Assembly: GCA_001600455.1 (NCBI GenBank)
Contig: BCKC01000011.1
Coordinates: forward strand, 585,835 to 649,834
Length of the DNA stretch: 64,000 nucleotides
From: Endocalyx cinctus
Taxonomy: Eukaryota > Ascomycota > Sordariomycetes > Amphisphaeriales > Apiosporaceae
Reading direction: 5' to 3'
Below, in pieces: positions 33,693 to 46,203 of this stretch. The notes under the pieces were generated by a model that ran no database searches, was not told the DNA's origin, and saw only the letters and a program-made list of their open reading frames with translations. The first letter of the stretch is position 1. Each line of letters begins with the position of its first letter. The position numbers and the translations under genes were made by a program.

Positions 33693-34604
33693 AGTGTATG
33701 GTCAAAAATGGAATATCACATGGCTACTTAACATCCATAGATAAAAAGATCACGAGATTTTTCCCATACAACCCAACCCATAGGACCTTGATTCCCATCA
33801 CATTGACATAGTAACCTTAATTAGAATACCGTACGAGTTTTATTCGAGTTTTTGAATGATGGAGTTGAAATATGCATATATAAGGTATAATGGGAAAATA
33901 AGTACTTACTCCGTGGCAGCGTAGTTAATTACATAGGCTACTACTAGGTAGGTATACTATAAGCAGGTAAGTTATAGCCTTATAGGTACTTAACTACCTA
34001 AAGCTGCTAAAGTAAGTACTGATAACCGATAATTGATAAGATAAACCTTGACCTGTTCACTTCACTGTTTGAACCGTTTGAACTGTCCAGCTGAACGTGT
34101 CAGCGTGTCTTAATAAGGAGGGGCATTTATTACGTACTTCCCTCAGCAGGTTAGATCATTGGGTGAAGCTCCTTGGACCACCTCCTTAAATAAGGTGTCC
34201 TCATTTTTTTTTTTTTTAACAGGTGCTGGAAGCAAACAGTTGTCACGATCTCCTCATTGCTTCTGTTCGTTTTGAATTTCTGTTCATTTCGTCTTTTCAT
34301 ACCTTTTCCTCCCTTGTCCTTATTTCTGTCTTTTTTATCTACTCTTATAGTATAAATTCAATTTGATGGAGCCTTCTTGATTTAACTGGTTCTGTCTGGT
34401 ACACGACCTATGAAAAGAGAACTAAGAGGGAAAACGTCATGTAAAGGAGAATAAATATTATTATCTACTCATCCTTTCTTTTCCCCAAAGTAGAAGATAC
34501 TAGGACAACCTACATGTTTATTATTTTAATTCAGTTATCATACCGCGCTTAATTTATTTACTGGAAACGAGTACAGAATAAGAAGAAGATATAATAGTAA
34601 CTAC
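33693..34604. other. Divergent promoter, cox18/alg11
   Basis: AT-rich, with repeated TAGGTA/TACTTAC words near 33900-34020 and a T run at 34204-34217. No gene is supported. Confidence 0.65.
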
Positions 34605-36450
34605 ATGTCCGACCCTGAAAGCTGTTCTGTTTCTAGTTCTGCAGACGATTGTACCCGGCAAGAAAGCAAGCTGTTCTCCTTCGGAATGGATCCTCAGACC
34701 CTACTTTATACTGGCGTTGCCATCGCTTGCACGCCATTCGCCGCTCTATTAATATGGAATTTTGTTTTACCTAGTCTATTTCGAATATTCCGTCAGATTG
34801 TCGGCGCATCCCTAGGGTGGTATTTGCGGAAAAAGACAGAAGGCCGGCGCTCCTTGATATACCGAATCTCATCCGAACAAGAAGCTAGCTACAAATCAGA
34901 AGAGAAAAGTGATATAACTACAAAATCCAACAATGCGGAGGGAGGAGACTGGGACGGCGTCGTCGGCTTTTTCCACCCCTTCTGCAATGCCGGAGGAGGT
35001 GGTGAGAGAGTCTTATGGGCTGCCATTCGGGCCACTCAGGAACGATGGCCGAAGGCTAAGATCGTCGTATACACCGGAGATCACGACGTGGCTAAGGATA
35101 AGATGCTTTCACGTGTCAAGGTTCGTCGACCATGTCTTTTCTCTTATATCATATCCTTTGCTTCACCCCCAAGACTCGACCAAGTTATCAAAAGAACATG
35201 TGAACTTACTCATTCAATAGCACACTTTCAGTATTGATATCCACCCCCCTACCATACATTTCCTCTACCTATCTACTCGACATTGGGTTCTTTCGTCAAC
35301 GTGGCCACATATGACCTTGTTAGGCCAATCACTCGGTTCCATTATCCTGGGTTGGGATGCCTTCTCCCTTCTAGTCCCCGACATCTTTATCGATACGATG
35401 GGTTATGCTTTTACCCTGGGCCTTTGCAAGATTCTCTTTCCCAATACGCCAACAGGTGCTTACGTGCACTACCCGACAATATCCACCGACATGCTCGAAT
35501 CTCTTAACCCCAAGAGCACGGTTGGAGACCAAGGAGTGAATGCTGGAAAGGGTGTTGGCATGAAAGGTTCACTCAAGAAATGGTACTGGGAATGGTTCGC
35601 AGCTATCTATTCTTCCATGGGAGCATCTGTAGATGTGGTCATGACCAACAGCAGCTGGACCCAGAATCACGTTCAATCATTGTGGGGAGCTCGACGCTCT
35701 CAAAGAGGCAGGAAGAGCCCTATTGCTGTCGTATATCCTCCTTGCGCGGTTAGCGATATTGAACAAGCTATCGCACTCACACCAGAGAGCGAAAAGCAAC
35801 GCGAGAAATGCATTGTTTATATCGCACAGTTTCGCCCCGAGAAGAACCATCAGCTTATTCTACAGGCATTTGCCGAGTTCGTCAAATCCGGCACAGAGGC
35901 CTCTCGAGACGCAAAGCTTGTCCTCCTTGGTAGTGTGAGGGATGACAATGATTCGAGGAGAGTCTACAAGCTCCGCCTCCTAGTCAACGAACTTCATATT
36001 AAGGATCAGGTCCTCTTCCAATTAGATGCGCCGTGGTCCGAGATACTAGAATGGCTTGGTAAGGCGTATATTGGTGCTAATGGCATGTGGAATGAACACT
36101 TCGGCATCGGAGTCGTCGAATATCTCGCTGCCGGTCTGATATCTGTCGTCCACAACAGTGGTGGACCCAAGCTGGATATCGTGACCGAGGTTGATGGCAA
36201 ACCCATAGGTACGACTCATCTCTACTCATCTGAATCCTACCATTGTTACTAACAACTATAACTAGGATTTCATGCTACAACGGCGACGGAATTTGCCGAA
36301 GGATTTGAGAAGGCATTCTCGTTGTCTGACCCGCTCGCTGTTCGGAAACGCGCCCGACTCTCGTCTAAGCGATTTTCGGAGGAAGAATTTGCCAACAAAT
36401 GGTTAGCTGAAGTGGATAAGTTAGTGGCAATGGCGGCTAGTAAGCGATAA
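34605..36450 (+). CDS. alg11: GDP-Man:Man3GlcNAc2-PP-dolichol alpha-1,2-mannosyltransferase Alg11
   Basis: Three exons, 34605-35120, 35221-36208 and 36266-36450; 562 residues. An N-terminal membrane anchor lies at about 35-57 ([21 protein letters not shown]). The Alg11 hallmark [17 protein letters not shown] is at about 122-138. The GT4 donor-site motif EHFGIGVVE (about 464-472) has both Glu of EX7E, followed by [10 protein letters not shown]. The enzyme adds the fourth and fifth mannoses to the dolichol-linked N-glycan precursor on the cytosolic ER face. Intron 2 has a textbook TACTAAC branch site. A second ATG at residue 28 (MDPQTLL) just before the anchor is a possible alternative start. 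Length is normal for the family. Confidence 0.93.
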
Positions 36451-37040
36451 ATGACGTTTACAATATAGAAAGATGCACCGAGGCTGAGCACTCCCATATC
36501 TGAAAATTGATATTCAGTGATACCGAGACATGTATGCTATATAGACGACGGAGAACAAGATGAATAATCATTCTACCTATCTGACAGCTAAAAGACTAGT
36601 AGCTGAGTAGAGACATAAATGAAGAAGAAAAAAAAAAGAGATGATACTCTAAACTTAGTGAAAGTAGGGATAACCTGAGTTGTCTTGTTCTGACCATAGG
36701 ACATTGAGGAAATACAAAAATACATGGTAACGTGAATTCAGTTTTGAATCATATCGGATAATTATTCCTCGAAGATTTTAATTGTTCCCCGTGTACACGA
36801 GTAGTATATTAGTATATTATAAACCTTCTGTGTAATACTGAAAATCAACACGTTGTGTATGTATATACTGGATCTATCTATAAGCTTATCTACTTACTCA
36901 TTATCATACTTATCCGATCTGTTTCTATCTCATCTGTATCAATCTTCTAACTTCGCTCCCCCCTATCTCCCCCCTCTCAAAAAATACAACTCATCCTGTA
37001 ATGAACAAGAGATTATGACTTTTTTTTTTTTTTTTTTTTC
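36451..37040. other. Convergent 3' region
   Basis: Between alg11 and the gamma-glutamyltranspeptidase. AT-rich, with a T run (about 37020-37039) immediately after the latter's stop. No gene is supported. Confidence 0.65.
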
Positions 37041-39186
37041 TTACGCATTCAAACCCCCGCTATTCTTCTGCCTCCTCTCCCCCACCGCCTCAAAAACGCC
37101 GTCGGAACCACGCCTCAGGATCCCCTGAACGGCGCTGACGCCCTCCCGAACCCACGTGACGTTATGGCCACGCTCGCGCATCGAAGCGGTCGTGCCGTTA
37201 TCGAACGAGTACTCGAAGACGACGGTATCGGGCATGAGCTGGTCGTGAAAGCGCGGGGCGCCGATGGCCTCGCGCATACTCAAGCCGTCCTCGACGACGT
37301 GGTGGACGACCTGGGTCGTCGACGAGACGATGCGGGACCCGCCGGCGGCGCCGACGACGGCGACGAGGGACCGGTCGGACGCCAGCTCGACGATGACGGG
37401 CGTGATGGACGACAAGGGACGCTTGCCGGGGCGGATGAAGTTGGCTTCCGAGGGGGCGTACCCGAACTCGTTGCGCACGTGGGGGATGGAGAAGTCGTTC
37501 ATCTCGTCGTTGAGGATCACGCCCGTTTCGGGTACCATCAGCAAATTTCCGAAGAGGAGGTTGACCGTCGTGGTGCCCGAGACGGCCATGCCGGACGCGT
37601 CGGCCGCGACGATGTGGGACGTCCCGTGCGACTCGGGCGCGTACACCTCGTCCGGGTCGTACGCCTTGACGGGCTGGGTGGTGTTGTCGAGGATGCGGGA
37701 GCGGATGTCGGCCGCGTAGAGCGGGGATAACATCTTGGCTTCGAGATCGGCGACGTGTCCGTCCGAGAGGAATGACGGGTCTCCGAGGGATTGATGAGCG
37801 CCGTAAGCGAATCGCATAGCTTCGTCGAAGCGGTGAAGCGAGAGGTATGCGTCATCTGAAGAAGAGGGTCCTTCGGTACCGTCCGGGTTGGAGTACTTAG
37901 GCGAGTAGCCCTCCATGGTTTTCAGCGTGCTGAGACAGACGGCACCACTACTGGGTGCGCCGGAAGAAAATAAGTTGAATCCGTGGTAGGATATGTTGAC
38001 GGGCTGGCGGATGATAGCCTTGTAAGAAGAGAGATCCTCCATGGTCATGGTGCCATTTGTCTTCTGGATTATGTCGATCATAGCCTTAGCTTTACGTTTG
38101 AAACACGATGTTAGCACATGAGATTAAAACGAAATCCTCCATATAGAGATAAAGTAAAGAAAATCTAATTTCAAGTTATATTAATTACTTACCCATCGGG
38201 CCGGTATAAAATACATCGGCGCCATGTTCGGCAATTTGCATGAGAGTTCTATGAATAATTAGGTTAGATAGATGTCTTGAGGTAGGTATAAAATCTGGTA
38301 TAACTTACTTTGCATATCGTTTACGGTGCATAATATCTCCTAACTTCACCAGAGTACCTGAATGGAGAATGGAATTAGCGCGAGATGCTCACTTACCTGG
38401 TAACAGTATTGTGTCCATATGTATATCCGATAAACTAGACGAAGAAAAAAAAAAAAAAACAGAAACTCACCATCAGGAGCAAAGTCTAGAGCCCAGGACG
38501 GGTCTTCGACTAAGAAGTTCCGCTGCGCATACGTGATACCGTATTCCATATACCGGACGAGATCTTCGGTGACGGGGAAGCCATCGCGCGCGACGAAGGC
38601 AGCAGGCTGGACGACGCTCTTCCAGGGAAGCTGACCGTAGTTTTTGTGTATGTACTCGAGCCCTCGCAGCTCGCCGGGTACTCCGGCGGCTAGACCGCCC
38701 CAGATGCTGCCGTAGACGTTGTCGCGATACATATCCTCGAAGGCGGCGGCGGGCGCGGCCTCGCGGTAGTCGACGACGGTGTAATTTCCTTGACTATCGC
38801 GGATGAGGGTGAAACCGCCGCCGCCTAAGCCAGAGTGGTGCATCCCGATAACGCCAACGCAGAGTTGGGTGCCGACGTAGGCGTCGACGGCATTACCCTG
38901 AATCGGAGGAAATGAGCACGTGCGTTCCATATAACCCCTATACTTAGTTCAAGGGTTCGGAAGATGGAGTACTTACACCGTTCTCTAGTAGATCTATACC
39001 GATTTGACTACATCTCTTACTCTCGGAAGCGACACCGCCTCGGGTTCCCGGCGCGAAGGAGTCATGAGAGAAGGATTGCCCCAAGGGCTGCTGCTGGCTG
39101 GATTGTAACCAGGTGGGCGAGGGAGCCGCGATTAACGAAGTTGGTAACAATAAAAGCAGAGCTGAAAAACTCGGGGGTAAAGTCAT
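37041..39186 (-). CDS. Secreted gamma-glutamyltranspeptidase
   Basis: Five exons on the minus strand: 39186-38977, 38897-38471, 38357-38309, 38248-38193, 38089-37041; 596 residues with consistent phases. A signal peptide (FSALLLLLPTSLIAAPSP) starts the protein. The large-subunit motif GNAVDAYVG is followed by the glycine-rich GLGGGGFTLI. The autoprocessing/catalytic Thr is in SHGTSHIV (about residue 404). The small subunit carries the glutamate-pocket segments SSITPVIV and GAAGGSRI. The enzyme cleaves or transfers the gamma-glutamyl group of glutathione and related peptides. Exons 3 and 4 are only 49 and 56 nt, so transcript evidence would be useful there. An upstream in-frame ATG at 39219 would place ten residues before the signal peptide and is less likely. 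Confidence 0.9.
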
Positions 39187-39852
39187 GCGGGATTCTACAA
39201 TCAGGTGGGTTAGTATCACATGTAACCCATATGGCGTGCTTCAGCGCATTGTTTGATGATACGAAGGATTACACACTCATTGTGAGACCTGGGGGGGGTC
39301 TGTCTAGTTGAATATTAAGGGATCTTTATGCGGATGAATGCATATCTTTAACAAAACTATCAACTACAAACAAGACTATCACAATTATTGTAGACAAAAC
39401 TAACAAGAAAATGAGAGAAAAAAAAAGAGAGAGAGAACAATAAATCAGAGATAAAAAGAAAAACTAATATGAGATCCAAAGTCGGAAAATGAAGGTATTT
39501 AGTGTTTTACTAATCAAAATAATGAAAAGCCGACAAACTTCTAGTAAATATCGGACATTCTCCCGCTAATGCCGTATCTCTTCAGGTGTATTATTAAGAC
39601 TTATAGCGCACTGGCTGAGCTACTGGTAGGGTAGATAAGCTTCCATCTAAGCTTCTAGCTGATATGTACTTACTAGACCCAGATAGGTTAAACTCGATTA
39701 ATTCATATAACTAATTACAGTGTGAATACTACAGTATTAAATTTCTTCATGTTAGGGACAAGAAAAAAAAAAAAATAGGGAATCGGATTTATGTGATATC
39801 CCACTAGAAAGGAGTTGAGTCTCATTTTCATACTAAACAGTCCTCATGGAAG
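39187..39852. other. Divergent promoter, GGT/trm2
   Basis: AT-rich with an A/G-rich stretch (39419-39440) and an A run (about 39762-39775). No gene is supported. Confidence 0.65.
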
Positions 39853-42048
39853 ATGCTGCGATCACCTTTTTTATGTAAAAAAGGTATTTCGCAAAATCAT
39901 CATTCAAGGCATATAATAGGAAAAGTGGGTGCTAGTTCAACAATACTTGGTAGCTCATTCAAGCCCGCTGCAATCAGCGTCGGCTCAAAAAACCTGCCGG
40001 TACAACAAATTCGGACAATCGACACCCTCAAACATACTCGTCAAATTTGGAGCGTACTTGGCACTTCAAGGGAGAAAATCCAAAATCTACGGAATTCTAC
40101 TAGAAATCCTAAAGTATTACCGTACAATAAAGACTCGTCGTTGGTTTCATTTATAAATCAAAATTTGGAACCAGATCACGACGACAACATGACGGAAGAA
40201 ACACAGCGACAACAACCTCAAACCGGAGGTGGCGTGAAGCGACCCCACAAGGGAGATAATGCTTTTGGTAAGAAGCGACATAAGAAAAATTTCCAGAAAA
40301 AGAAAGGCCGGAAGCGAGAGAGGGACATGAAGTTAGGTTCCAACGATGATGTCTTAGCTTTCGATCTTCGGGACGTCTTGGCCTCCCTAGAAGAATCTAC
40401 GGCGAACAAGGAAACTACTATTACCGATCTCGATGGAGAGGAGACTACCGAGGAACAATCGGCCGAAGTGGCGGCAGCGGCAGAGATCTTACCGGAAGAA
40501 GGCGCCGAGATGGAGCTCCAAGTCCTCGAGCTGTCCTCTACCGGCGAAGCCCTCGCCGTCCAGAGAGGATCTGCCTCGAAGCAGATTTACGTCCTGAGCT
40601 ACGCTTTACCCGGAGAAATTGTCAAGGCCCGCGTATTCCGTCACAATCCCAACCCAGATTTACCGCCTCACAGCGTAGCGGACTTCATTTCCGTGATTCA
40701 GCCCTCGCCGTTAAGGGACGACTCCCTGGTCCGGTGCGGATATTTCTCCCGCTGCGCCGGCTGCCAGTTCCAGATGCTTCCGTATTCCTCCCAGCTAGAA
40801 TTAAAGCGTCGCGTCGTCGATAAGGCGTTTAAGAATTTTTCGGGATTACCTTCGGATCAGGTCCCCACCGTGGGCGAAACCATCGGTAGCCCCTTGCAGT
40901 ACGGATATCGAACCAAATTGACGCCTCATTTCGACGGCGTACCCGGCAACTCTAAGAACACTAGGAGGGGATTTTTGCTCAAACCTCCGAGTATCGGGTT
41001 TACCCAGAAGGGTATGAAAAAGACGATGGATATTGAGGATTGCCCGATCGGGACCGACGCCGTCAGGGCCGGGATGAAAGCCGAGAGGGCACGAATGGCG
41101 GTCGAGTTTGGAAAATATACCAATGGAGCTACCATATTGTTACGGGAGAGCACGAAGCGGGTGCCTAAAACGGACAATGGAAACCAGGACGAGGAAACAG
41201 TAACTGGAGAAGAAGTAAAAGTAGAAACCCTCGTCCCCTCTACATCCGAGTCAGGTCTAGCAGACGCAGTTATCAAGACGGAAACGGATCGTTACATCGA
41301 CTACAAGACGTGCGTGACGGATTCCAAAGGCACGTCCACCGAGTACATCGACGACTACGTCTTCCACAACCCAGCCGGATCCTTCTTCCAGAACAACAAC
41401 TCCATCCTCCCCATCGTAACCGACTACATCCGACAAAGAGTTCACCCCCCCACCACCTCAACCTCAACTTCATCGGACGACGACGCCACCAAACCAAAGA
41501 ACGAGATCCAATACCTCATCGACGCCTACTCCGGCTCCGGCCTCTTCACCATCACCCTCTCCTCCGTCCTCCCCGGCGGCTCCGTCGGCATCGACATCTC
41601 CCCGCAATCCATCGAGTACGCCCGCCGCAACGCCGAAGCGAACGCCATCCCCGCCGCGCGCGCCCGCTTCGTGGCCGCCGACGCGACCACCCACTTGTTC
41701 GCCTCGGTGCCCCGGACTCACCTGCCGGACGAGACCGTCGTCGTGCTCGACCCGCCGAGAAAGGGGTGCGACGAGGATTTCCTGCGTCAGTTACTCGAGT
41801 TCGGACCCAGGCGCGTCCTTTACGTGAGCTGTAACGTGCATACCCAGGCGAGGGATGTCGGCGTTCTGGTTAGGGGTTTCGTTGGGGAAGGTGGGATGCG
41901 GGATGAGGAGGAGGGTGATCGGGGGGAGCAGCAGAAGCAGCGACGGCCAAAAGTGAGGTATGAGATTGAGAGTATTCGTGGGTTTGACTTCTTTCCTCAG
42001 ACGTCTCATGTAGAGGGTGTCGCTGTATTAAACAGGGTCGACTCTTGA
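39853..42048 (+). CDS. trm2: tRNA (uracil-54-C5)-methyltransferase Trm2
   Basis: Single exon, 731 residues. Residues 1-112 are basic and Ser/Thr-rich like a mitochondrial presequence. A second Met at 113 starts a hydrophilic region with a strong basic patch (KKRHKKNFQKKKGRKRER, about 137-156). A TRAM-like segment lies near 220-280. A cysteine cluster (CGYFSRCAGC, about 295-304) may hold an iron-sulfur cluster as in RlmD-type enzymes. The SAM site is DAYSGSGLF (about 557-565), followed by DPPRKGCDEDFLRQLL (about 634-649) and the catalytic Cys in YVSCN (about 657-661). The enzyme makes 5-methyluridine at position 54 of tRNA. A final FPQTSHVEGVAVL is the family's C-terminal signature with the general-base Glu. 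Confidence 0.92.
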   Translation: MLRSPFLCKKGISQNHHSRHIIGKVGASSTILGSSFKPAAISVGSKNLPVQQIRTIDTLKHTRQIWSVLGTSREKIQNLRNSTRNPKVLPYNKDSSLVSFINQNLEPDHDDNMTEETQRQQPQTGGGVKRPHKGDNAFGKKRHKKNFQKKKGRKRERDMKLGSNDDVLAFDLRDVLASLEESTANKETTITDLDGEETTEEQSAEVAAAAEILPEEGAEMELQVLELSSTGEALAVQRGSASKQIYVLSYALPGEIVKARVFRHNPNPDLPPHSVADFISVIQPSPLRDDSLVRCGYFSRCAGCQFQMLPYSSQLELKRRVVDKAFKNFSGLPSDQVPTVGETIGSPLQYGYRTKLTPHFDGVPGNSKNTRRGFLLKPPSIGFTQKGMKKTMDIEDCPIGTDAVRAGMKAERARMAVEFGKYTNGATILLRESTKRVPKTDNGNQDEETVTGEEVKVETLVPSTSESGLADAVIKTETDRYIDYKTCVTDSKGTSTEYIDDYVFHNPAGSFFQNNNSILPIVTDYIRQRVHPPTTSTSTSSDDDATKPKNEIQYLIDAYSGSGLFTITLSSVLPGGSVGIDISPQSIEYARRNAEANAIPAARARFVAADATTHLFASVPRTHLPDETVVVLDPPRKGCDEDFLRQLLEFGPRRVLYVSCNVHTQARDVGVLVRGFVGEGGMRDEEEGDRGEQQKQRRPKVRYEIESIRGFDFFPQTSHVEGVAVLNRVDS

Positions 42049-42380
42049 ATCATATATAGTCTTGGATATGGATGAAAAAGTATTATCATTTTGAGGAACT
42101 CTGCGGTGATAAAGCAAGTACGAATCTAGTAGTCTAACTGGACTGTACGAAATATGTATAATACATTGTCATATTTACATGGCTAATCAGCATTTAGACA
42201 AAACGGACTTATAATAAAAAACACCTCCTTGTATGACTGAATATTTTTGTAGATGATATGAAAAATACGATCTACTCTTATCACATAAGTAATTGCCTCT
42301 GGTACTATCAGCACTTTTTCTGTCGAGTTTTATTGAGAGTTACTGTTTAGAGCGGGCTAATTTCTGTATTCGTTCGCCAT
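42049..42380. other. Convergent 3' region
   Basis: Short AT-rich spacer between trm2 and the CRO1/She4 gene; nothing else is seen. Confidence 0.65.
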
Positions 42381-44617
42381 CTAATCCTCTTCCAACAAAA
42401 CCTTTAGCGCTTGCACCGTAACCTCTACGACTTCGGACCTGCGACTCTTTTTAGCACACTCTTTCAATACCTCGATTCCATTCTTTTCCCGTAATTCTTT
42501 CCTAGCCTGCTTTCCCGTCTCTCCTTCGCACGCGACCAGATTATATACGACGAATACACCCCTATGTCGCATATCCTCGCTTTCGTCCTTGCCGCACATT
42601 CCCAAGGTTACTTCTATGCCTCTCGGCCGCTTGAGGATACCCTTTATAACCGGTTCGTAGCTAGTCAAAGAGGCCAAAGCACCACCTGCCGCACTGCGTG
42701 TTCCTTCGTCCTCCGCGTCGGCAAGCGCGAGTAGAATGTGTAGTCTATTTGCCGCTTGCGGGGTTTCGTCGGCATATAGGGCGACTCCCTCAACCGACTG
42801 AACCAAGTTGCAAATTAGCTCGACAGCTGCCTTAGATACGAGGTGGTTCGAAGAAAGAAGTTGCTCTTCGATATCTGTCCAAGCTGTTCGGATGATGTTC
42901 GTGCGAGTATCGTCATCGGTAGAGGCGAGATTCGTGAGTGCCATTAAAGCCTCAAATGTGGGCAATAAATCGCGAGTGTCAGCCGCAGGGTCAGGAGGAA
43001 TAATGGAGGTAAGCGGTCGTATAGCAGAAGATTGCGGTCGTGCTCGCGTACCGCCAAAGACCAGGGCAGGATCCGTGCTAATCAAGATGCGAGCGAGAGC
43101 TTGCGCCGCGGTACGCTTCGCTGCTAACTCAGAGTCGGGTAAGGCCGTCCAGGCTGCTATCAGAAGGTTTACGGCGCCCTGCTGAGCAAGCTGGCCTCGC
43201 AAGCCCGAAGTTACCGAGAGAGAAAATATGATAGAAATAATTATAGAAAGGGAGGCGATAGAACCGTGCCGACTATGCGTCACGAGCACCGGCACAATTC
43301 CAGCCTCAAAAACTAGTTTACATCGTTCCGATACATGCTTGTCGTCATTAAGTTCGTTAGGGGCCGCGAGCTTACCTGCCGCATTGGCATAAGCCTTGAG
43401 CTGTCTCATTTTCTTCTCCTCCTCACTTTGCACTGGCTGGTAACGAGTTAGATTCGCAAAAATACTTAGCGCCCCGTACGTAATAGGAGACTTAGCCGGA
43501 GCGTTAGCGAGAATTTCGACTATGGCTTTTAAAAGATCTTTGTTATGGGCAACCTCCTCTTTTACGGGGGGTTGTATAGTGGCATAAGCGAGTCCCTCAA
43601 CCGAAAGTTTCTTACTATCATCTTGATCCTCAAGGATCATGGTGGCAAATTTCTTGGAGAGATCCTCGATGCTAGTATTGGCCAGCTGTATTCTACCGCT
43701 GTCACCCTCTTCCGTCGGAAGTTGCGTCGATGGTACTGCCTGAATCACTCCCCCGGGTCAACGTCAGCGTCTGGGCCCCTCACCCGCGGCAGGCGGTCTC
43801 ATCGCCAATGTAGGTTTTCGTAAGAAGGGGGGATTGTGGTCGGGAACTGTAAAGTGCCTACCCTCAGTTTAGCCAGAACGACCGCGGCTTGATGCTGAAC
43901 GGCTCGCGAATGTCTTCTCATGGCGATCGAGCCTTCGGTCACTTGAACGCCAGGATCAGCCGAGTGGATGGCTATGTCTATGTCCTCGGGTTTCTGATGG
44001 ACGACTTCTTCGAGCCAATCCGAGCAGTATTTTCGGATGGAGTCACGGCAAGAAGAACTCATTGCGGCCGCGCTAAGCATCTCCAAGCAAGCGGTCTCGA
44101 CTTTTCTACTTTTCCACTTCCTCCGCATTAAGGGGTCTAGGGATGGGAGAAAACCTTCGGTAAGAAACAAGTCGGCTACCATATCCGAAGCCAAAGGGAA
44201 AACGGCAGCGGCAACACAGAAGGCGACTATATAGTCATCGTAAGTTCCACGACTAACTCGGTCGAAGAAGAAGGTTCTTAAGGCCTTAGACGCATCTTTA
44301 TCGGCGGCCTTCAAGTAGGCAGCAGCGGTTAAGATGGCGTGACCTCGGACAATCTCGGGCTGTCGCATGTCCAGGTAGCTGAGAACGGTATCGACGCAGA
44401 CATCGTCGATGATTTGGCATATAGACTTGTCTTTGGTTTCCTTGGCGGAATCTTCGTTGAGGAGGCTGGTTAGCTTATCGAGAGCGCGGCATGTCTCGTC
44501 GTCTTCCTGGCCACCTTCCATAAGCTGGGCTAAGATGAGCTGAGTCTGCTCGGTGCTTCCGAGCTCAGCCAGCTTGTCGGCATCGGAGGCTATAGATTGA
44601 GTAGGTTGCTCATCCAT
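42381..44617 (-). CDS. cro1: UCS-domain myosin chaperone (CRO1/She4/UNC-45 family)
   Basis: Two exons on the minus strand, 44617-43862 and 43739-42381, phase 0 (AGG|GTAGGC ... TTCAG|GCA); 704 residues, the length of Podospora CRO1. The protein is almost wholly helical armadillo-like repeats, with no N-terminal TPR domain, as is normal for fungal members. Recognisable parts are YGALSIFANLTRYQP in the centre and the C-terminal GALASLTSYEPV, MRHRGVFVVYNLVACEG and VTVQALKVLLEED. These proteins fold and stabilise myosin motor domains, and so affect actin organisation, endocytosis and, in Podospora, the syncytial-to-cellular transition in sexual development. The gene lies about 8 kb from arp3, another actin-related gene; this is probably chance. 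Confidence 0.9.
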
Positions 44618-46203
44618 AACGAGTTATGCTATGACTTGGCAGTTTAAACAACTAGGTGGTGAAATGTGATTGGGATATAGCTTTTTTATAGTTGCAAGGC
44701 ACAGTGGCTGATGGCTGTAAGAATAGGCAAAGAAGAAGTGAGCAAGAATAAATTTGGATTGCTTTATAAATAAAGATGAGACTAGAAAAAAAAGATTAAA
44801 GGGAAGAATATGAAAAGATTTGTATAGACTGACAATCCAACCTTACGGGGATAGAGAGTTGAGCTTAAATCAACTAAAATCTATAAGGTAGGGAGGCTGT
44901 CAAACTTGTCAAACATAAGGTTTTGCCGTAGATTTCAAAGGGACCAAAGTTAATAGTTTATGAGTTAATGGACAAATGTTAAGGCAGAAACAGCAGAGAA
45001 GAGGGGGTAGTAACTCATTCTACCTTATTTATAATTCATGAGTGTGGCCTAACAATAAATACGAGTGAAATAAGAAAAGAGGTGGGAGTTAGTATGTAAA
45101 CTCCTAGGGCCGGGGAGGTGGGGAAGGTAATGAAGGTAGGTAATGAAGGTAGGAAAAAACAACGTAGGGATGGGATAGGAGAAGATGAGATACCTGATTT
45201 GAGTAAATGAGGCAAACGATGACAAGATGTTAATAAATCATCTGTCACTTGAGCAGATACCCGTGTATTCTACTGGCTAAGATGACGTGGGGTATGGGAT
45301 CAAGACGCCTTAAAAAAGGATCAACTGGAAAAGGCACAAGAGTGACAAAAGATCTGAAGGATACGAAGAAGAGATGGGTCACACTCACCTTGATCTGGCT
45401 ACCTGGGTAATTTTGGTTGTTCAAGTAATTAATAGACCAGTAAAGGTAAGGGAATGGTACCGGATTTGAAGATGAAAAAGGCTGATGATGATCGCTGACG
45501 ACAGGGCTTTGTTGTACCATCCATACAAAATACCTGGTAATATTGAAATACTCATTCATTCATATAAAACATTAACTATTACGTAGTGAATCAGTTATGT
45601 AAGAAAGCCTCAAAGGTGTACCCCGCTATGAGGAACTAACCCTGCTAGTCCACCTGTCCGCCTATCCATCACTACACTAGAGGGGAGGTTACATCCATTC
45701 TACATAGTACTTCTACAGGCTGCAGTACATGCTACAGGCTACAGTACAGTACATGTCATAAGCTACAGGACAGCTAATTACTTAATCAACCATTAAAAGA
45801 AAAACCCTTTCCTTCTAAATATAGGCTTTTATAGGTTGACAAGTCAGGTGAGTTGGCGTTTTAGGGGGTCGGTTAGGTTAATCATTAGTGGATACTTAAC
45901 CACTAATTCGTATCGTACGGCGCGGTTCATTATCGATATGGAACTTCGCTTTTACCTACTGTATTCAATGTACACCACTTTACAGATTCACATGCTATCT
46001 TTACGAACTTCAAACTTAATTCTGTCCATATTCTCAATAATTTCATCTCCATTTCATTCCCAAAGCAGTAAACGGAAACTTTTAGAAACTACATTTTATG
46101 AATAATGATATAATATTCTCTATTTTAGATATCAACAGTGCTATCGTCGCACTGAGTGGCTGTATTTCAGCAATCCTCGGATGGAGGATATCAGATTGCA
46201 AAC
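44618..46203. other. Divergent intergenic region, cro1/tfb4
   Basis: 1.6 kb, AT-rich, with GTAGGTAATGAAGGTAGGTAATGAAGGTAGG direct repeats near 45120-45155 and CTACAGGCTGCAGTACATG-type repeats near 45710-45770. The last 60 bases before 46204 hold an acceptor-like TTTCAG (46167-46172), possibly ending a 5'-UTR intron of tfb4. Small open frames have no motif. Confidence 0.6.

Noticed and set aside
37164..37730. 188-residue plus-strand open frame over the GGT gene
   Set aside because: Antisense shadow of exon 5, with Gly/Asp/Arg-biased composition.
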